The notes: generated by a model not told the origin, from the sequence alone. 64,000 nucleotides of DNA from Pseudomonas sp. SID14000 (GCF_002165135.1 NZ_NFZQ01000001.1:248001-312000), one strand, 5' to 3'; shown: positions 1 to 10,030, numbered from the stretch's first letter. Numbers and translations are program-made.

Positions 1-1559
1 CCCAGCCGCTGGAACCACTGCGCGTGCTCTTCGGCGCAGTCTGCTTCGCGCTGGCTCAAGGCCAGGGTTTCGGGCACCAGCAGCGGCTGACCGCTGAGGC
101 CTTCGCTGGCCATGGCCACCTTCAGGCGCTCGTACATGATCCGTTCATGGGCGGCATGCATGTCTACCAGCACCAGGCCGATGGCGTTCTCGGCCAGGAT
201 GTAGATGCCCTTGAGCTGCGCCAGCGCGTAGCCCAGCGGGGGAATGTCACCCTGGCTTTCGGGCAGCGCCGTCGCTGGCGCCGTACCTGCCTCCAAAGGC
301 TTGTAGAACTCGCGATACACCGCCTGTGCTTCGGCCGCCGGCAACGGCTGCGTGGGGCGTGGGGTGTACTGGTACTGGTAACCCGCGCCACTGCCGCCAT
401 TGGAAAACGACTGCTGCGGGGCACGCGGCTGTTCAAGCACCGGCGAGGCCAGGCGCATTTCGCCCTGAGGGCCGAACTCACCGGCCTGCTGGCCCGTGGG
501 GCGGACCATCTCGGGGACGGCGGCAGGCGCCGCCAACTGGTCTTCCGGGCGTACATCGGCCAGGGCGCGATGCAGGGTGCCATACAGGAAGTCGTGAACC
601 GAGCGCCCCTCGCGGAAACGCACTTCGTGCTTGGTCGGGTGCACGTTGACGTCGACGCCGTTGGGCTCCAGCTCCAGGAACAGCACGAAGGTCGGGTGCC
701 GGCCATTGAACAGCACATCGCGGTAGGCCTGGCGCACGGCATGGGCGACCAGCTTGTCGCGCACCGCACGGCCGTTGACGAAGAAGTACTGCAGGTCTGC
801 CTGACTGCGCGAGAAGGTTGGCAGGCCGACCCAGCCCCACAGGCGCAGGCCGTTGCGTTCCACGTCGATCGGCAGCGCCTGTTCCATGAAGCCGGGGCCA
901 CAGATGGCGCCTACCCGCCGCGCACGGGCAGTTTCATCGTGGGCCTCGTGCAGGCTGAGGATGCTCTTGCCGTTGTGGCGCAGATGGAAGCCGACATCGA
1001 AGCGCGCCAGCGCCAGGCGCCGGATCACTTCCTGCAGGTGATCGAATTCGGTTTTCTCGGCCTTGAGGAACTTGCGCCGGGCCGGAGTATTGAAGAACAG
1101 GTCGCGCACTTCCACCGAAGTCCCCACCGGGTGCGCCGCTGGCTGCACCCGCGGGGTCATGTCGCGGCCTTCGGTTTCCACCTGCCAGGCCTCGGTTGCG
1201 CTGGCGGTACGCGAGGTCAGGGTCAGGCGCGCCACCGAGCTGATCGAGGCAAGAGCCTCACCACGGAAGCCCAGGCTCAGTACCCCTTCAAGGTCCTCCA
1301 GCTCGCGGATCTTGCTGGTGGCGTGGCGGGCCAGGGCCAGCGGCAGGTCGTCGGCGGAAATGCCGCTGCCATCATCACGCACTCGCAGCAGCTTGACGCC
1401 GCCCTGCTCCACTTCCACGTCGATACGTCGGGCGCCGGAGTCCAGGCTGTTCTCCAGCAACTCCTTGGCGACAGAAGCCGGCCGCTCGACAACCTCGCCG
1501 GCGGCAATCTGGTTGGCCAGCCGCGGGCTGAGCAGCTGGATGCGCGAACCGCCACTCAT
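1..1559 (-). CDS. mutL: DNA mismatch repair protein MutL (C-terminus cut by window edge)
   Basis: MutL couples mismatch recognition by MutS to downstream strand removal. The visible ~519 residues begin [10 protein letters not shown] and show the GHKL ATPase signatures: ENSLDSG (the Glu/Asn motif), DDGSGI, and [10 protein letters not shown] (the ATP lid), all within the first ~110 residues. The family's transducer region follows (for example VNGRAVRD near residue 255). A proline/glutamine-rich linker then leads into the start of the dimerisation domain, ending [16 protein letters not shown] and beyond at the left edge. About 100 C-terminal residues lie outside the window. The ATG overlaps the amiB stop codon by 4 bp (ATGA), so the two are probably translationally coupled. 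The amiB-mutL order is the usual gammaproteobacterial one. Confidence 0.97.
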   Translation of the reverse strand, partial: MSGGSRIQLLSPRLANQIAAGEVVERPASVAKELLENSLDSGARRIDVEVEQGGVKLLRVRDDGSGISADDLPLALARHATSKIRELEDLEGVLSLGFRGEALASISSVARLTLTSRTASATEAWQVETEGRDMTPRVQPAAHPVGTSVEVRDLFFNTPARRKFLKAEKTEFDHLQEVIRRLALARFDVGFHLRHNGKSILSLHEAHDETARARRVGAICGPGFMEQALPIDVERNGLRLWGWVGLPTFSRSQADLQYFFVNGRAVRDKLVAHAVRQAYRDVLFNGRHPTFVLFLELEPNGVDVNVHPTKHEVRFREGRSVHDFLYGTLHRALADVRPEDQLAAPAAVPEMVRPTGQQAGEFGPQGEMRLASPVLEQPRAPQQSFSNGGSGAGYQYQYTPRPTQPLPAAEAQAVYREFYKPLEAGTAPATALPESQGDIPPLGYALAQLKGIYILAENAIGLVLVDMHAAHERIMYERLKVAMASEGLSGQPLLVPETLALSQREADCAEEHAQWFQRL

Positions 1560-2992
1560 TGCGAGGCCAATGTGGTAGCAGGAATGTCGAGGCGCTGGCC
1601 GACCTTCAGCTCATCGGTCTTGAGGCTGTTGGTGCTGCGCAGGCTGGCCGCGCTGACCTGGTAGCGCACGGCGAGCATCGCCAGGGTCTCGCCAGGGCGC
1701 ACCGTGTGCTCACGCGGGCCAGCGGCGATCTTGCCGGTGTCGCGCAGCCAGGCGATGTAGGTGCCAGGCGGCGGGTTCTGCTGGAAGTACTGGCGCACAC
1801 CGGTGTGGATCGAACGGGCCAGGGCCTGCTGATGGCTGGCGGTGGCCAGCTTGGCGGCTTCGTTGTTGTTCGAGATGAACCCGGTTTCAACGAGGATCGA
1901 CGGAATATCAGGCGACTTCAGCACCATGAAGCCGGCCTGCTCCACCCGCTGCTTGTGCAGCGAGGTAATGCGGCCCATGTTGCCCAGCACCTTTTGCCCG
2001 ACATTGAGGCTGGAGCTGAGCGTAGCGGTCATCGACAGGTCAAGCAGCACCCCCGCCAGCATGCGGTCCTTGTCGTCGAGGCTGACGTTACCGGCACCAC
2101 CGATCAGGTCGGAACGGTTTTCCGTGTCGGCCAGCCAGCGCGCGGTCTCGGAGGTGGCGCCGCGATCGGACAGGGCGAATACCGAGGCGCCAAAGGCGGC
2201 ACGGGACGGCGCGGCGTCGGCGTGGATCGAGATGAACAGGTCGGCCCCCTTCTTACGGGCGATTTCCGTGCGCTTGCGCAGCGGGATGAAGTAATCGCCG
2301 GTACGGGTCAGTTCGGCCCGGAAGCCTTTTTCGCTGTTGATCTGACGCTGCAGTTCCTTGGCGATCTGCAGCACGATGTCTTTTTCATGCTGGCCACGCG
2401 AGCCGGACGCCCCCGGGTCTTCGCCGCCGTGGCCGGCGTCGATGGCAACCACGATGTCACGCTTGCCGCTGGGTACCGGCGGCAGCTTGATGGCGGGCTG
2501 GGCCGGGGTCACCGGCACCGCCGGTGTGGTTGCAGGCGTGGTTGCAGGCGTTGGTACCGGTGCCGCAGGCGGCGCGCTGGCCGCGACGGCGTCGGCTTCC
2601 TGGTCGTACAGGTCGACCACCAGGCGGTTGCCGTACTGGGCATTGGGTGCCAGGGTGAAGCTTTTTGGGGTAACCGACTTTTTCAGGTCGACCACCACGC
2701 GCAGGTCGGTCGGGGTGCGCTGGGCCGAACGCACGCTGCTGATCGGCGTATTGGAGGTGGCCACGTTCAGTGGCGCGGCCAAGGTCGCGCCATTGATGTC
2801 GATAACCAGGCGATCTGGTGCGCTCAGGGTGAAGACGCTGTGCTGCACGGGGCCAGACAGGTCGAAGACCAGCCGCGTGTTGTCGGGCGCGCGCCACAGG
2901 CGCATGCTCTTGACTTGAGTGACGGCCAGAGCGTCAACGGTCACCGTTGTCAGCAGCAGCCCAACGATGGCGACCAGTGCGCGTATGCGCAT
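1556..2992 (-). CDS. amiB: N-acetylmuramoyl-L-alanine amidase AmiB (AMIN, Amidase_3 and LysM)
   Basis: This is a periplasmic zinc amidase that cleaves the amide bond between MurNAc and the stem peptide during daughter-cell separation. The 478-residue product starts with a signal peptide ([19 protein letters not shown], then ALA). An AMIN domain follows at about residues 27-125 and targets the septum. A Pro/Ala/Thr-rich linker lies at about 135-175. The Amidase_3 catalytic domain has [15 protein letters not shown] with its zinc-binding His, SIHADAA, and [11 protein letters not shown] with the catalytic Glu. A C-terminal LysM motif ([19 protein letters not shown], about 430-475) binds peptidoglycan. 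The gene lies between tsaE (11-bp gap) and mutL (4-bp overlap). Confidence 0.96.
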   Translation of the reverse strand: MRIRALVAIVGLLLTTVTVDALAVTQVKSMRLWRAPDNTRLVFDLSGPVQHSVFTLSAPDRLVIDINGATLAAPLNVATSNTPISSVRSAQRTPTDLRVVVDLKKSVTPKSFTLAPNAQYGNRLVVDLYDQEADAVAASAPPAAPVPTPATTPATTPAVPVTPAQPAIKLPPVPSGKRDIVVAIDAGHGGEDPGASGSRGQHEKDIVLQIAKELQRQINSEKGFRAELTRTGDYFIPLRKRTEIARKKGADLFISIHADAAPSRAAFGASVFALSDRGATSETARWLADTENRSDLIGGAGNVSLDDKDRMLAGVLLDLSMTATLSSSLNVGQKVLGNMGRITSLHKQRVEQAGFMVLKSPDIPSILVETGFISNNNEAAKLATASHQQALARSIHTGVRQYFQQNPPPGTYIAWLRDTGKIAAGPREHTVRPGETLAMLAVRYQVSAASLRSTNSLKTDELKVGQRLDIPATTLASQ

Positions 2993-3003
2993 ACCTACCC
3001 CAC

Positions 3004-3477
3004 TTACTGTTTATAGTGTTCGGCCAGTGCCACGCACCAGGCCTCGCCGCGAGCCCCCTGCGGCGACAGGTTCAGCGAGCGTCCGCCCGCTTGGGGGCTT
3101 ATGGTAATGGTCAGGTCAGGCTTTGGCAAAACGCCCGCACCCTTTTGTGGCCATTCGAACAGGCACAGCGGGTCACCCTCGAAATAGTCACGAATGCCCA
3201 TGAACTCAAGCTCCTCCGGATCGACCAGGCGATACAGGTCGAAGTGAAAAGCTCGGACCTCACCAATTTCATAGGGTTCGACCACGGTGAAGGTAGGACT
3301 TTTCACTGCACCAGTATGGCCCAGGCCACGAATCAGGCCACGCGAAAGCGTGGTTTTGCCCGCCCCCAGGTCACCTTCCAGGAAAATCACGCCGTGACCA
3401 CCGGTCACCTCTGCCATTTTTGCGCCGAAGGCGACCGTGGCCGCTTCATCGGCCAGAAACAGGTTTAAGCCAGACAC
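3004..3477 (-). CDS. tsaE: tRNA t6A37 biosynthesis ATPase TsaE
   Basis: TsaE is the small ATPase that works with TsaB and TsaD to transfer threonylcarbamoyl to A37 of ANN-decoding tRNAs. The 157-residue protein has the Walker A loop LEGDLGAGKTTLSRGL near residue 35. The later family motifs are KSPTFTVVEPY and FHFDLYRLVDPEELEFMG (Walker B-like). The start codon is GTG. It overlaps the end of the upstream nnrD gene by 13 bp, so translation is probably coupled. The neighbours (nnrD, amiB, mutL) are those of the E. coli yjeF-yjeE-amiB-mutL block. Confidence 0.95.
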   Translation of the reverse strand: MSGLNLFLADEAATVAFGAKMAEVTGGHGVIFLEGDLGAGKTTLSRGLIRGLGHTGAVKSPTFTVVEPYEIGEVRAFHFDLYRLVDPEELEFMGIRDYFEGDPLCLFEWPQKGAGVLPKPDLTITISPQAGGRSLNLSPQGARGEAWCVALAEHYKQ

Positions 3478-4325
3478 GCAGAATGCTCCTCCAACAACTC
3501 TCGAATGACCGGCGCCAGATCGCTGGCAGCCAGGCCTCTACCTTTAACGCCCAGACGCTCGCCAGCACAGGCGTGCAGCCATACCCCCAGCCCCGCGGCA
3601 TGCCATGCATCCAGCCCCTGTGCCAGCAACGCCGCCAGCACACCGGTCAGCACATCGCCCAGGCCGGCACCAGCCATGGCCGGGTGGCCACGTTCGCACA
3701 GCAGCAGCTGCCCGGCCGGGTCGGCTACCAGAGTGCCGGCCCCCTTGAGTACGCAGACGCTGTTGTAACGGCGCGCCAACTTGCGTGCGGCGCCCGGGCG
3801 GTCCGCCTGCACCGCCTCGGTGGAAATGCCCAGCAGCCGCGCCGCCTCCCCCGGGTGCGGGGTAAGGATGCTGCCACTGGGCAGGGCCAGCGGCATGCGC
3901 GCCAGCAAGTTCAGGGCATCGGCGTCCCACACCTGCGGGCGCTTGGCATTGGCCACTGCCGACAGCAGGCTGCGGCCCCAGGCCGCCTGGCCCAGGCCGG
4001 GGCCGACCACCAGCACCGAGGCACGCTCCAGCACGCCCATCAGCTGGTTGGCCGAACTGGTGCCCAGGCACATGACCTCGGGCAGGCGCGCCAGGCTGGC
4101 GGCCACGTGCTCAGGCCGGGTCGCCACGCTGACCAGCCCGGCGCCACAGCGCAGGGCGGCTTCGGCACTGAGCAGCACGGCGCCACCGGTACCGAGATCG
4201 CCTCCGACCACCAGCACATGGCCGAAGTCACCTTTATGGGCATGCGCATGCCGTGCAGGCAGGCGCGCGACAGTCACGCTGCTGAGCAGTTGTGGGGTAT
4301 GGCTGAGGTGTTTGGTCTGCGGCAT
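3465..4325 (-). CDS. nnrD: ADP/ATP-dependent NAD(P)H-hydrate dehydratase (YjeF C-terminal domain only)
   Basis: This enzyme dehydrates the damaged hydrate form of NAD(P)H back to NAD(P)H using a ribokinase-like fold. The 286-residue protein shows KGDFGHVLVVGGDLGTGGA near the N-terminus, the LTPHPGEAARLL loop, SVCVLKGAGTLVADPAG, and the C-terminal GAGLGDVLTGVLAALLAQG with the catalytic Asp. The ATG at 4325 is chosen because the following residues (MPQTKHLSHTPQLL) lead straight into the family. An earlier in-frame ATG at 4388 would add only 21 low-quality residues. E. coli Nnr is a fusion with an N-terminal NAD(P)HX epimerase domain. That domain is absent here, and divergent queG leaves no room for it. 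Confidence 0.9.
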   Translation of the reverse strand: MPQTKHLSHTPQLLSSVTVARLPARHAHAHKGDFGHVLVVGGDLGTGGAVLLSAEAALRCGAGLVSVATRPEHVAASLARLPEVMCLGTSSANQLMGVLERASVLVVGPGLGQAAWGRSLLSAVANAKRPQVWDADALNLLARMPLALPSGSILTPHPGEAARLLGISTEAVQADRPGAARKLARRYNSVCVLKGAGTLVADPAGQLLLCERGHPAMAGAGLGDVLTGVLAALLAQGLDAWHAAGLGVWLHACAGERLGVKGRGLAASDLAPVIRELLEEHSACLA

Positions 4326-4390
4326 GGGGTCAAAGGCTCCAATGTCTGGCAGAATTATACGCACCTGAGCCCGTATTGCCTTGCCCATCC

Positions 4391-5455
4391 ATGTCCGTCT
4401 GTACGCCTGACCTCGCCCAACTGGCCCAATCGATCAAGATTTGGGGCCAAGAACTCGGTTTTGCCCATGTCGGCATCGCCGGGGTCGACCTTGGCGAACA
4501 CGAAAACCATCTGCAGCGCTGGCTCGACGCCGGCTACCAAGGGGAGATGGATTACCTGGGCGCCCACGGCAGCAAGCGCGCGCACCCGGAACAACTGATC
4601 CCCGGCACGGTGCGCGTGGTATCGCTGCGCATGGACTATCTGCCCGGCGACACCCAGATGGCGCAGCGCTTGGCACAGCCGGAAAAGGCCTACGTGTCGC
4701 GCTACGCCCTGGGCCGGGATTACCACAAGCTGGTACGCAAACGCGTGCAGTTCCTGGCCGATCGCATTCAGGAAGCCATCGGCCCGTTCGGTTACCGCGC
4801 CTTCGTCGACAGCGCTCCGGTGCTGGAAAAGGCCTTGGCCGAGCAGGCCGGTCTGGGCTGGATCGGCAAGAACACCCTGCTGCTCAACCGCAAGGCGGGC
4901 AGCTACTTCTTCCTCGCTGAACTGTTCGTCGACCTGCCGCTACCGGTGGACGAAGCCACCACCAGCGAACATTGCGGGCGTTGCCAGGCCTGCCTGGACA
5001 TCTGCCCGACCCAGGCGTTCGTCGGGCCCTATGTGCTGGATGCGCGGCGTTGCATCTCGTACCTGACCATCGAACTGCGGGGGCCGATCCCCGTCGAGTT
5101 GCGTTCGAAGATGGGCAACCGGGTGTTCGGTTGCGATGACTGCCAGATCGTCTGCCCGTGGAACCGCTTTGCCAGGCACAGCCAGGAACAGGACTTCCAG
5201 CCACGCCACGGGCTGGAGAATGCCGAGTTGGCAGAGATGTTCTTGTGGGATGAAAGGACCTTCCTGCGCAAGACCGAAGGCGGGCCATTGCGTCGGGCCG
5301 GGTATGAGCGCTGGTTGCGCAACCTGGCGGTGGGGCTTGGCAATGCGCCTTCGACGATCCCGGTGATCGAAGCGCTGAAGGCGCGGCGCGAGGATGCCTC
5401 GGAGCTGGTGCGCGAGCATGTGGAGTGGGCGCTGGCGCAGCACGGCATTTCGTAG
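4391..5455 (+). CDS. queG: Epoxyqueuosine reductase QueG
   Basis: QueG is a cobalamin- and iron-sulfur-dependent enzyme that catalyses the last step of queuosine synthesis, reducing epoxyqueuosine to queuosine in tRNA. The 354-residue protein has the long N-terminal cofactor-binding region, including FVDSAPVLEKALAEQAGLGW, WIGKNTLLLN and SYFFLAEL. Two [4Fe-4S] motifs follow: CGRCQACLDICP at about residue 195 and CDDCQIVCPWN at about 248. The ATG at 4391 (MSVCTPDLAQLAQS) is preferred over one five codons upstream. The gene is divergent from nnrD with a 65-bp spacer. Confidence 0.95.
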   Translation: MSVCTPDLAQLAQSIKIWGQELGFAHVGIAGVDLGEHENHLQRWLDAGYQGEMDYLGAHGSKRAHPEQLIPGTVRVVSLRMDYLPGDTQMAQRLAQPEKAYVSRYALGRDYHKLVRKRVQFLADRIQEAIGPFGYRAFVDSAPVLEKALAEQAGLGWIGKNTLLLNRKAGSYFFLAELFVDLPLPVDEATTSEHCGRCQACLDICPTQAFVGPYVLDARRCISYLTIELRGPIPVELRSKMGNRVFGCDDCQIVCPWNRFARHSQEQDFQPRHGLENAELAEMFLWDERTFLRKTEGGPLRRAGYERWLRNLAVGLGNAPSTIPVIEALKARREDASELVREHVEWALAQHGIS

Positions 5456-5485
5456 CCACACCCCCTGTGGGAGCGCATGTCAAGG

Positions 5486-6097
5486 CTACTGCTGGTCGTT
5501 GTAGTGGAACTTGGGCATTTCCCAATGGAACCGGATCGCCAGCAACCGCAACAGGAACCCGCCAAACAAGGTCAGCAGCATCGCCTGCTCTGCCGGTAGC
5601 TTGAAGTACACGCACCCCAGATAGAACCACGCCGCGGCGAACGACACGCTGGCATACAGCTCGCGGCGGAACACCAAGGGAATGTCGTTGCAGAAGATAT
5701 CCCGCAAGATCCCGCCAAATACCCCTGTGATCACTCCGCTGATCGACGCCACCAGCATGCCCTGCCCCATCTCCAGTGCGGTCATGCAGCCAATCAGGGT
5801 AAAGGCCACCAGCCCCAAGGCATCGAGCACCAGGAACAGAGAGCGCAGGCGGCGCATCATCGGTGCGATGAAAATGGTCAGCAGCGCCGCACAGCTGGTC
5901 AGCACCAGGTACTCCGGGTGCTTCACCCAGGTCAGCGGGTAATGCCCGAGCAGCACGTCGCGTACCGAACCACCACCCAGGGCAGTGACGCAGGCAATCA
6001 GCACCACGCCGAACCAGTCCATGCCGCGGCGGCCGGCAGACAACGCGCCGGTCATGGCTTCGGCGGTGATGGCGATGAGATAGAGCATCAACAACAT
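5486..6097 (-). CDS. TRIC-type cation channel family membrane protein (UPF0126/YadS-like)
   Basis: This is an inner-membrane protein of the bacterial trimeric intracellular cation channel family, formerly UPF0126. The 203-residue product is almost entirely hydrophobic, with about six to seven membrane segments. It has two internally repeated motifs, ALGGGSVRDVLLG and VFGGILRDIFCN, which form the family's paired glycine-kinked pore helices. The ATG at 6097 (MLLMLYLIAITAEAMTGALS) is chosen because the open frame upstream is hydrophilic and overlaps a probable terminator. It is convergent with queG, with a 30-bp gap. Members of this family conduct K+ in vitro; the physiological role here is not evident from context. 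Confidence 0.85.
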   Translation of the reverse strand: MLLMLYLIAITAEAMTGALSAGRRGMDWFGVVLIACVTALGGGSVRDVLLGHYPLTWVKHPEYLVLTSCAALLTIFIAPMMRRLRSLFLVLDALGLVAFTLIGCMTALEMGQGMLVASISGVITGVFGGILRDIFCNDIPLVFRRELYASVSFAAAWFYLGCVYFKLPAEQAMLLTLFGGFLLRLLAIRFHWEMPKFHYNDQQ

Positions 6098-6160
6098 GGT
6101 GCAGGGTCCGTGCGGGCGGGCGAGAAAGGCGCGCAGTCTAACCAGTTGCCCATGGCACCA

Positions 6161-6193
6161 AAAGGGGGCGCAGATAGAATATCTGCGCCCTTT
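6161..6193 (-). terminator. Probable Rho-independent terminator of orn
   Basis: An inverted repeat (AAAGGGGGCGCAGAT / ATCTGCGCCCTTT) with a 5-nt loop lies directly after the orn stop codon. Read on the minus strand, the GC-rich stem is followed by CCCCCTTTTGG, a short T tract. It also separates orn from the TRIC-family gene. Confidence 0.7.
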
Positions 6194-6197
6194 CGGC

Positions 6198-6740
6198 TCA
6201 CACCTTGATGAAGTGCTCGCGATAGTGACGCAGTTCGGCAATCGATTCGCGTATGTCGTCCAGCGCCAGGTGGGTATTGCCCTTCTTGAAGCTGTCACGC
6301 ACGGTTGGTGCCCAGCGTGCAGCCAGCTCCTTCAGGGTCGATACATCCAGATTGCGATAGTGGAAGTAGTTTTCCAGGTTGCGCATGTGCCGGTAGAGGA
6401 AGCGGCGGTCCTGGCAAATGCTGTTGCCGCAGATCGGCGACTTGCCTTTCGGCACCCACTGCTCGAGGAAGGCAATGGTCTGCGCCTCGGCTTCGGCCAT
6501 GCCGACCTTGCTCTCGCGTACGCGCTGGGTCAGGCCCGAAGCGCCATGGGTGCGGGTGTTCCACTCATCCATGCGCGCCAACACTTCGTCACTGTGGTGG
6601 ATGGCGATCACGGGCCCTTCGGCCAGGGTGTTCAGCTCGCTGTCAGTGACGATGGTGGCCATCTCGATGATGACGTCGCTGTCCGGATCCAGGCCGGTCA
6701 TTTCCAGGTCGATCCAGATCAGGTTCTGTGGGTTTTGCAT
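6198..6740 (-). CDS. orn: Oligoribonuclease Orn
   Basis: Orn is the DEDD-family 3'-5' exoribonuclease that degrades RNA dinucleotides, including pGpG from c-di-GMP turnover. The 180-residue protein has [13 protein letters not shown] (Exo I, Asp-Glu), [11 protein letters not shown] (Exo II Asp) and [14 protein letters not shown] (Exo III). The ATG at 6740 starts MQNPQNLIW, the expected N-terminus. The gene is divergent from rsgA with a 145-bp spacer, as is common in gammaproteobacteria. Confidence 0.97.
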   Translation of the reverse strand: MQNPQNLIWIDLEMTGLDPDSDVIIEMATIVTDSELNTLAEGPVIAIHHSDEVLARMDEWNTRTHGASGLTQRVRESKVGMAEAEAQTIAFLEQWVPKGKSPICGNSICQDRRFLYRHMRNLENYFHYRNLDVSTLKELAARWAPTVRDSFKKGNTHLALDDIRESIAELRHYREHFIKV

Positions 6741-6885
6741 GCAGGGGCTCCTCGTATAGGCCGTCATAGTAGCGTAGTGGCCAAGGCACGCCCATTCACG
6801 GCTCGAAGGTAAGCGAAATGGTTCGCCGCCTGGCGTGCTAAACTGCCTGCCGTTTTCAACCTGCCCCTCCACGCACGGAACCTTC

Positions 6886-7917
6886 ATGGCCAAACGCCAG
6901 CTCAATCGCCGCCAGAACTGGCGCATCGAAAAAATCCAGAACGAGCGCGCCGCGCGTGCGGCCAAACGCGAACAGCACGTGCTGCAGGAACTGGAGGGTG
7001 GCGACCTGGGGCCGGAGCAGTTAGGCCTGGTGATTGCGCACTTCGGTGTGCAGGTAGAAGTGGAAGCCCAGGACGGCGAAGCCGCGGGCCAGGTGTTCCG
7101 CTGCCACTTGCGCGCCAACCTGCCGGCGCTGGTTACCGGCGACCGCGTGGTATGGCGGGCGGGCAACCAGGGCATTGGCGTGATCGTCGCGCAGATGCCG
7201 CGCAGCACCGAGCTGTGTCGGCCGAACAACCATGGCCAACTGAAGCCGGTCGCGGCCAACGTCGACCTGATCGTGATCGTCTTCGCCCCTGCTCCCGAAC
7301 CGCACCCGAACCTGATCGACCGTTACCTGGTAGCGGCGGAACACGCCGGCATTCGCCCGCTGCTGCTGCTGAACAAGGCCGACCTGATCAACGACGAGAA
7401 CGGCCCGGGCCTGCATGCGCTGCTGGAGGTTTACCGCGAGCTGGGCTACCCGCTACTGGAGGTCTCGGCACACCACGGTGACGGCATGCAACGCCTGCAG
7501 CAGATGCTCGACGGCCACATCAGCGTGTTCGTCGGGCAATCGGGGGTGGGCAAGTCGTCGCTGGTCAACAGCCTGCTGCCAGATGCCGGCACCCGTGTCG
7601 GCGACCTGTCGGAATGGTCTGGCCAGGGTACCCATACCACCACCACCGCACGGCTGTATCACTTCCCTAACGGCGGGGACCTGATCGACTCACCGGGTAT
7701 CCGCGAGTTCGGCCTGGGTCACGTCAGCCGCAGTGATGTGGAGGATGGTTTCATCGAGTTCCGCGACCTGTTCGGCACCTGCCGCTTCCGCGACTGCAAG
7801 CATGATCGCGAACCGGGCTGTGCACTGCTCAAGGCGCTGGACGAGGGGCGTATCAAGCAGCAACGGATGAACAGCTACCGCTCGATCATTGCCAGTTTGC
7901 CGGAAGACGCTTACTGA
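6886..7917 (+). CDS. rsgA: Ribosome small subunit-dependent GTPase A RsgA
   Basis: RsgA is a late 30S assembly factor with a circularly permuted GTPase. The 343-residue protein starts [16 protein letters not shown]. Next come an OB-fold, the permuted G4 motif LLLNKADL, then G1 [15 protein letters not shown] (about residue 216), G2 around [13 protein letters not shown], and G3 [10 protein letters not shown]. It ends in a zinc finger ([14 protein letters not shown], about 298-311). The ATG at 6886 is supported by the conserved basic N-terminus; an upstream in-frame ATG at 6835 would add 17 unlikely residues. Confidence 0.97.
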   Translation: MAKRQLNRRQNWRIEKIQNERAARAAKREQHVLQELEGGDLGPEQLGLVIAHFGVQVEVEAQDGEAAGQVFRCHLRANLPALVTGDRVVWRAGNQGIGVIVAQMPRSTELCRPNNHGQLKPVAANVDLIVIVFAPAPEPHPNLIDRYLVAAEHAGIRPLLLLNKADLINDENGPGLHALLEVYRELGYPLLEVSAHHGDGMQRLQQMLDGHISVFVGQSGVGKSSLVNSLLPDAGTRVGDLSEWSGQGTHTTTTARLYHFPNGGDLIDSPGIREFGLGHVSRSDVEDGFIEFRDLFGTCRFRDCKHDREPGCALLKALDEGRIKQQRMNSYRSIIASLPEDAY

Positions 7918-7954
7918 CCCCCTAGGGGCGCGAGGCTCAGCTGCAGCACGCGCC

Positions 7955-8071
7955 TGTAGGAGCGGCCTTGTGTCGCGATCGGGCCGCAAGGCGGCCCCCG
8001 GATTTCTGCTTTTTTGCAAAGATTGCCGGGGCCGCTCTGCGGCCCTATCGCGACACAAGGCCGCTCCTACA
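7955..8071. repeat. REP doublet in inverted orientation
   Basis: Two copies of a P. putida-type REP unit face each other. The left arm begins TGTAGGAGCGGCCTTGTGTC and includes a GGGCCGCAAGGCGGCCC hairpin. The right arm is its near-perfect reverse complement, ending GACACAAGGCCGCTCCTACA. It lies in the convergent space between rsgA and motB, a usual REP location. Confidence 0.85.
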
Positions 8072-8097
8072 AGGACCGTGCAGGACGCGCCAAGAAC

Positions 8098-9111
8098 CTA
8101 CTGGTCCTTGGCCTCATCCATCTTCAGCGTCCCCTCTTCGAAGATGTTCAGCTTCTGGCGCAGTTCACGCGGCTGCATGGGGGCCTGCCCGGCTTCCCCT
8201 GGCGCCGCCGGTGCCGCAGCGGCCGGCGGCGCAGGCTCGGCAGCCGGTGCTTCTGGTGCGCCCTGCTCGCCTTCGATATTGCGCTGGGCCTTCTTGGTCA
8301 GCACGATGATGTCGATGCGGCGGTTGACCGGGTTGAACGGGTCCTTGCGGTCGAACAGCGACGACGAGGCGTAACCCACCACCCGTGCCACCTGGCCATC
8401 CGGATAACCACCGGCCACCAGCGCACGGCGCGCGGCGTTGGCACGGTTGGCCGACAGCTCCCAGTTGCCGAACTCGCCAGTGCCGGCATACGGCTTGGCG
8501 TCGGTGTGGCCGCTGATGCTGATCTTGTTCGGCACCGCCTTGATGGTGTCGGCCATGGCCAGCAGGATGTCCTCGAAGTACGGCTGAAGGCGCGCGCTGC
8601 CAATGTCGAACATCGGCCGGTTCTCGGCGTCCATGATCTGGATGCGCAGGCCGTCCTGAGTGATCTCGAACAGGATCTGGTCCTTGAACTTCTGCAGTTG
8701 CGGGTTCTCTTCCACCTTGTTCTGCAGTTCCTGCAGCAGCAACTCCAGGCGCTCACGCTCGACCTGCTCGGCCATGGTCTCCACCTGGTCCTTGTCCAGC
8801 TGGATGCTGGTATCAGGCGTCGGCTCCGACTTGGCTTCAGGGTTGATGGTCTTTTCCGGCGCCAACTGAGGCGAGCCGCCCAGGTCGATGACATAGGGCG
8901 TGCCGCTTTCCGAGAAGCCGATCGGGTCCTTGAAATAGCCGGCAATGGCGATCTTCTGTTCCGGCGTGGCCGTGGACAACAGCCACAGCACCAGGAAGAA
9001 CGCCATCATCGCCGTGGCGAAGTCGGCGAAGGCGATTTTCCAGGCGCCGCCGTGGTGGCCGCCGCCAAAGCGCTTGACGCGCTTGACGATGATGGGCTGA
9101 TTGTTCTCCAT
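8098..9111 (-). CDS. motB: Flagellar motor protein MotB
   Basis: MotB is the peptidoglycan-anchored half of the flagellar stator, forming a proton channel with MotA. The 337-residue protein has a basic N-terminus with GGHHGGAWKIAFADFATAMM. A single membrane helix (AFFLVLWLLS) follows; the Asp of ADFATAMM at about residue 29-30 is the likely proton carrier. The plug/linker region is long, and the OmpA-like peptidoglycan-binding domain contains ISGHTDAKPY and NRRIDIIVL. The C-terminal tail is rich in Ala, Pro and Glu. It lies 3 bp after motA, in the same operon. Confidence 0.96.
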   Translation of the reverse strand: MENNQPIIVKRVKRFGGGHHGGAWKIAFADFATAMMAFFLVLWLLSTATPEQKIAIAGYFKDPIGFSESGTPYVIDLGGSPQLAPEKTINPEAKSEPTPDTSIQLDKDQVETMAEQVERERLELLLQELQNKVEENPQLQKFKDQILFEITQDGLRIQIMDAENRPMFDIGSARLQPYFEDILLAMADTIKAVPNKISISGHTDAKPYAGTGEFGNWELSANRANAARRALVAGGYPDGQVARVVGYASSSLFDRKDPFNPVNRRIDIIVLTKKAQRNIEGEQGAPEAPAAEPAPPAAAAPAAPGEAGQAPMQPRELRQKLNIFEEGTLKMDEAKDQ

Positions 9112-9114
9112 GAC

Positions 9115-9966
9115 TCAGCGACCGCGAACCGCTTGTTCCAGTTCGGCGAAGCTTGGGCGGTGCTTGGGGTACAGCACCTTGCGCCCGAACTCGACCGCCA
9201 GTGAGGGCGGCATGCCCGAGGCCGAGGCCACCAGCGAAGCCTTGATCGATTCGTAGAGGTTCAGCTCTTCCTTGGCATCGTGCTCCAGGCACTTGGCCAA
9301 CGGGCCAAAAAAGCCGTAGGCCGCCAGAATACCGAAGAAGGTACCCACCAGTGCCGCACCCACATGGAGGCCGATGGAAGCCTGGTCACCATCACCGAGC
9401 GAGGCCATGGTCACCACGATACCCAGTACCGCCGCGACGATACCGAAGCCGGGCATGCCGTCGGCGATGCCGGTTACCGCATGGGAAGGGTGTTCCAGCT
9501 CTTCCTTCATGCTTAGCAGTTCCATGTCGAACAGGCCCTCGAGTTCGTGCGGGGCCATGTTGCCGGTGGACATGATGCGCAGGTAGTCGCAAACGAACGC
9601 GGTCATGCGCTCATCGGCCAGCACCGTCGGGTACTTGGCGAAGATCGGGCTGGCGGCGGCGTCCTCGATGTCGGCCTCGATGGCCATCATGCCTTCACGA
9701 CGGCTCTTGTTGAGGATCTCGTACACCAGGCCCAGCACTTCAAGGTAGAAGGCGTGAGTGAAGCGCGAGCCGAACATCTTCATCGACTTCTTGATGACAT
9801 GCATGGTCATGTGGCCAGGGTTGGCCTGCAGGAATGCACCAAAGGCCGCACCGCCGATGATCAGTACCTCGAACGGCTGGATCAGCGCCGCGATCTTGCC
9901 ATGGGAGAGTACGTATCCGCCGAGCACGCTCGCGAATACGACAATGATGCCGATAATTTTAGCCAT
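9115..9966 (-). CDS. motA: Flagellar motor stator protein MotA
   Basis: MotA is the four-helix stator subunit that pushes against the rotor protein FliG. The 283-residue protein starts MAKIIGIIVVFASVLGGYVL (first membrane helix). It carries a large cytoplasmic loop with the conserved charged residues (around RREGMMAIEADIEDA and DYLRIMSTGNMAPHELEGL). Helices 3 and 4 follow (GFGIVAAVLGIVVTM, ALVGTFFGILAAYGFF). It heads a two-gene motAB operon and has a good sigma-28-type promoter upstream. Confidence 0.97.
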   Translation of the reverse strand: MAKIIGIIVVFASVLGGYVLSHGKIAALIQPFEVLIIGGAAFGAFLQANPGHMTMHVIKKSMKMFGSRFTHAFYLEVLGLVYEILNKSRREGMMAIEADIEDAAASPIFAKYPTVLADERMTAFVCDYLRIMSTGNMAPHELEGLFDMELLSMKEELEHPSHAVTGIADGMPGFGIVAAVLGIVVTMASLGDGDQASIGLHVGAALVGTFFGILAAYGFFGPLAKCLEHDAKEELNLYESIKASLVASASGMPPSLAVEFGRKVLYPKHRPSFAELEQAVRGR

Positions 9967-10030
9967 AGGTTCAAAGCACTTGCTGTCGTGGTCAGGGGAA
10001 GAGGCGGAAGCTTTAAAACTCTTCTTCTAC

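Noticed and set aside
7955..8071. Repeats as a CRISPR array
   Set aside because: Repeats are in inverted pairs, not regularly spaced direct repeats, and no cas genes are present.
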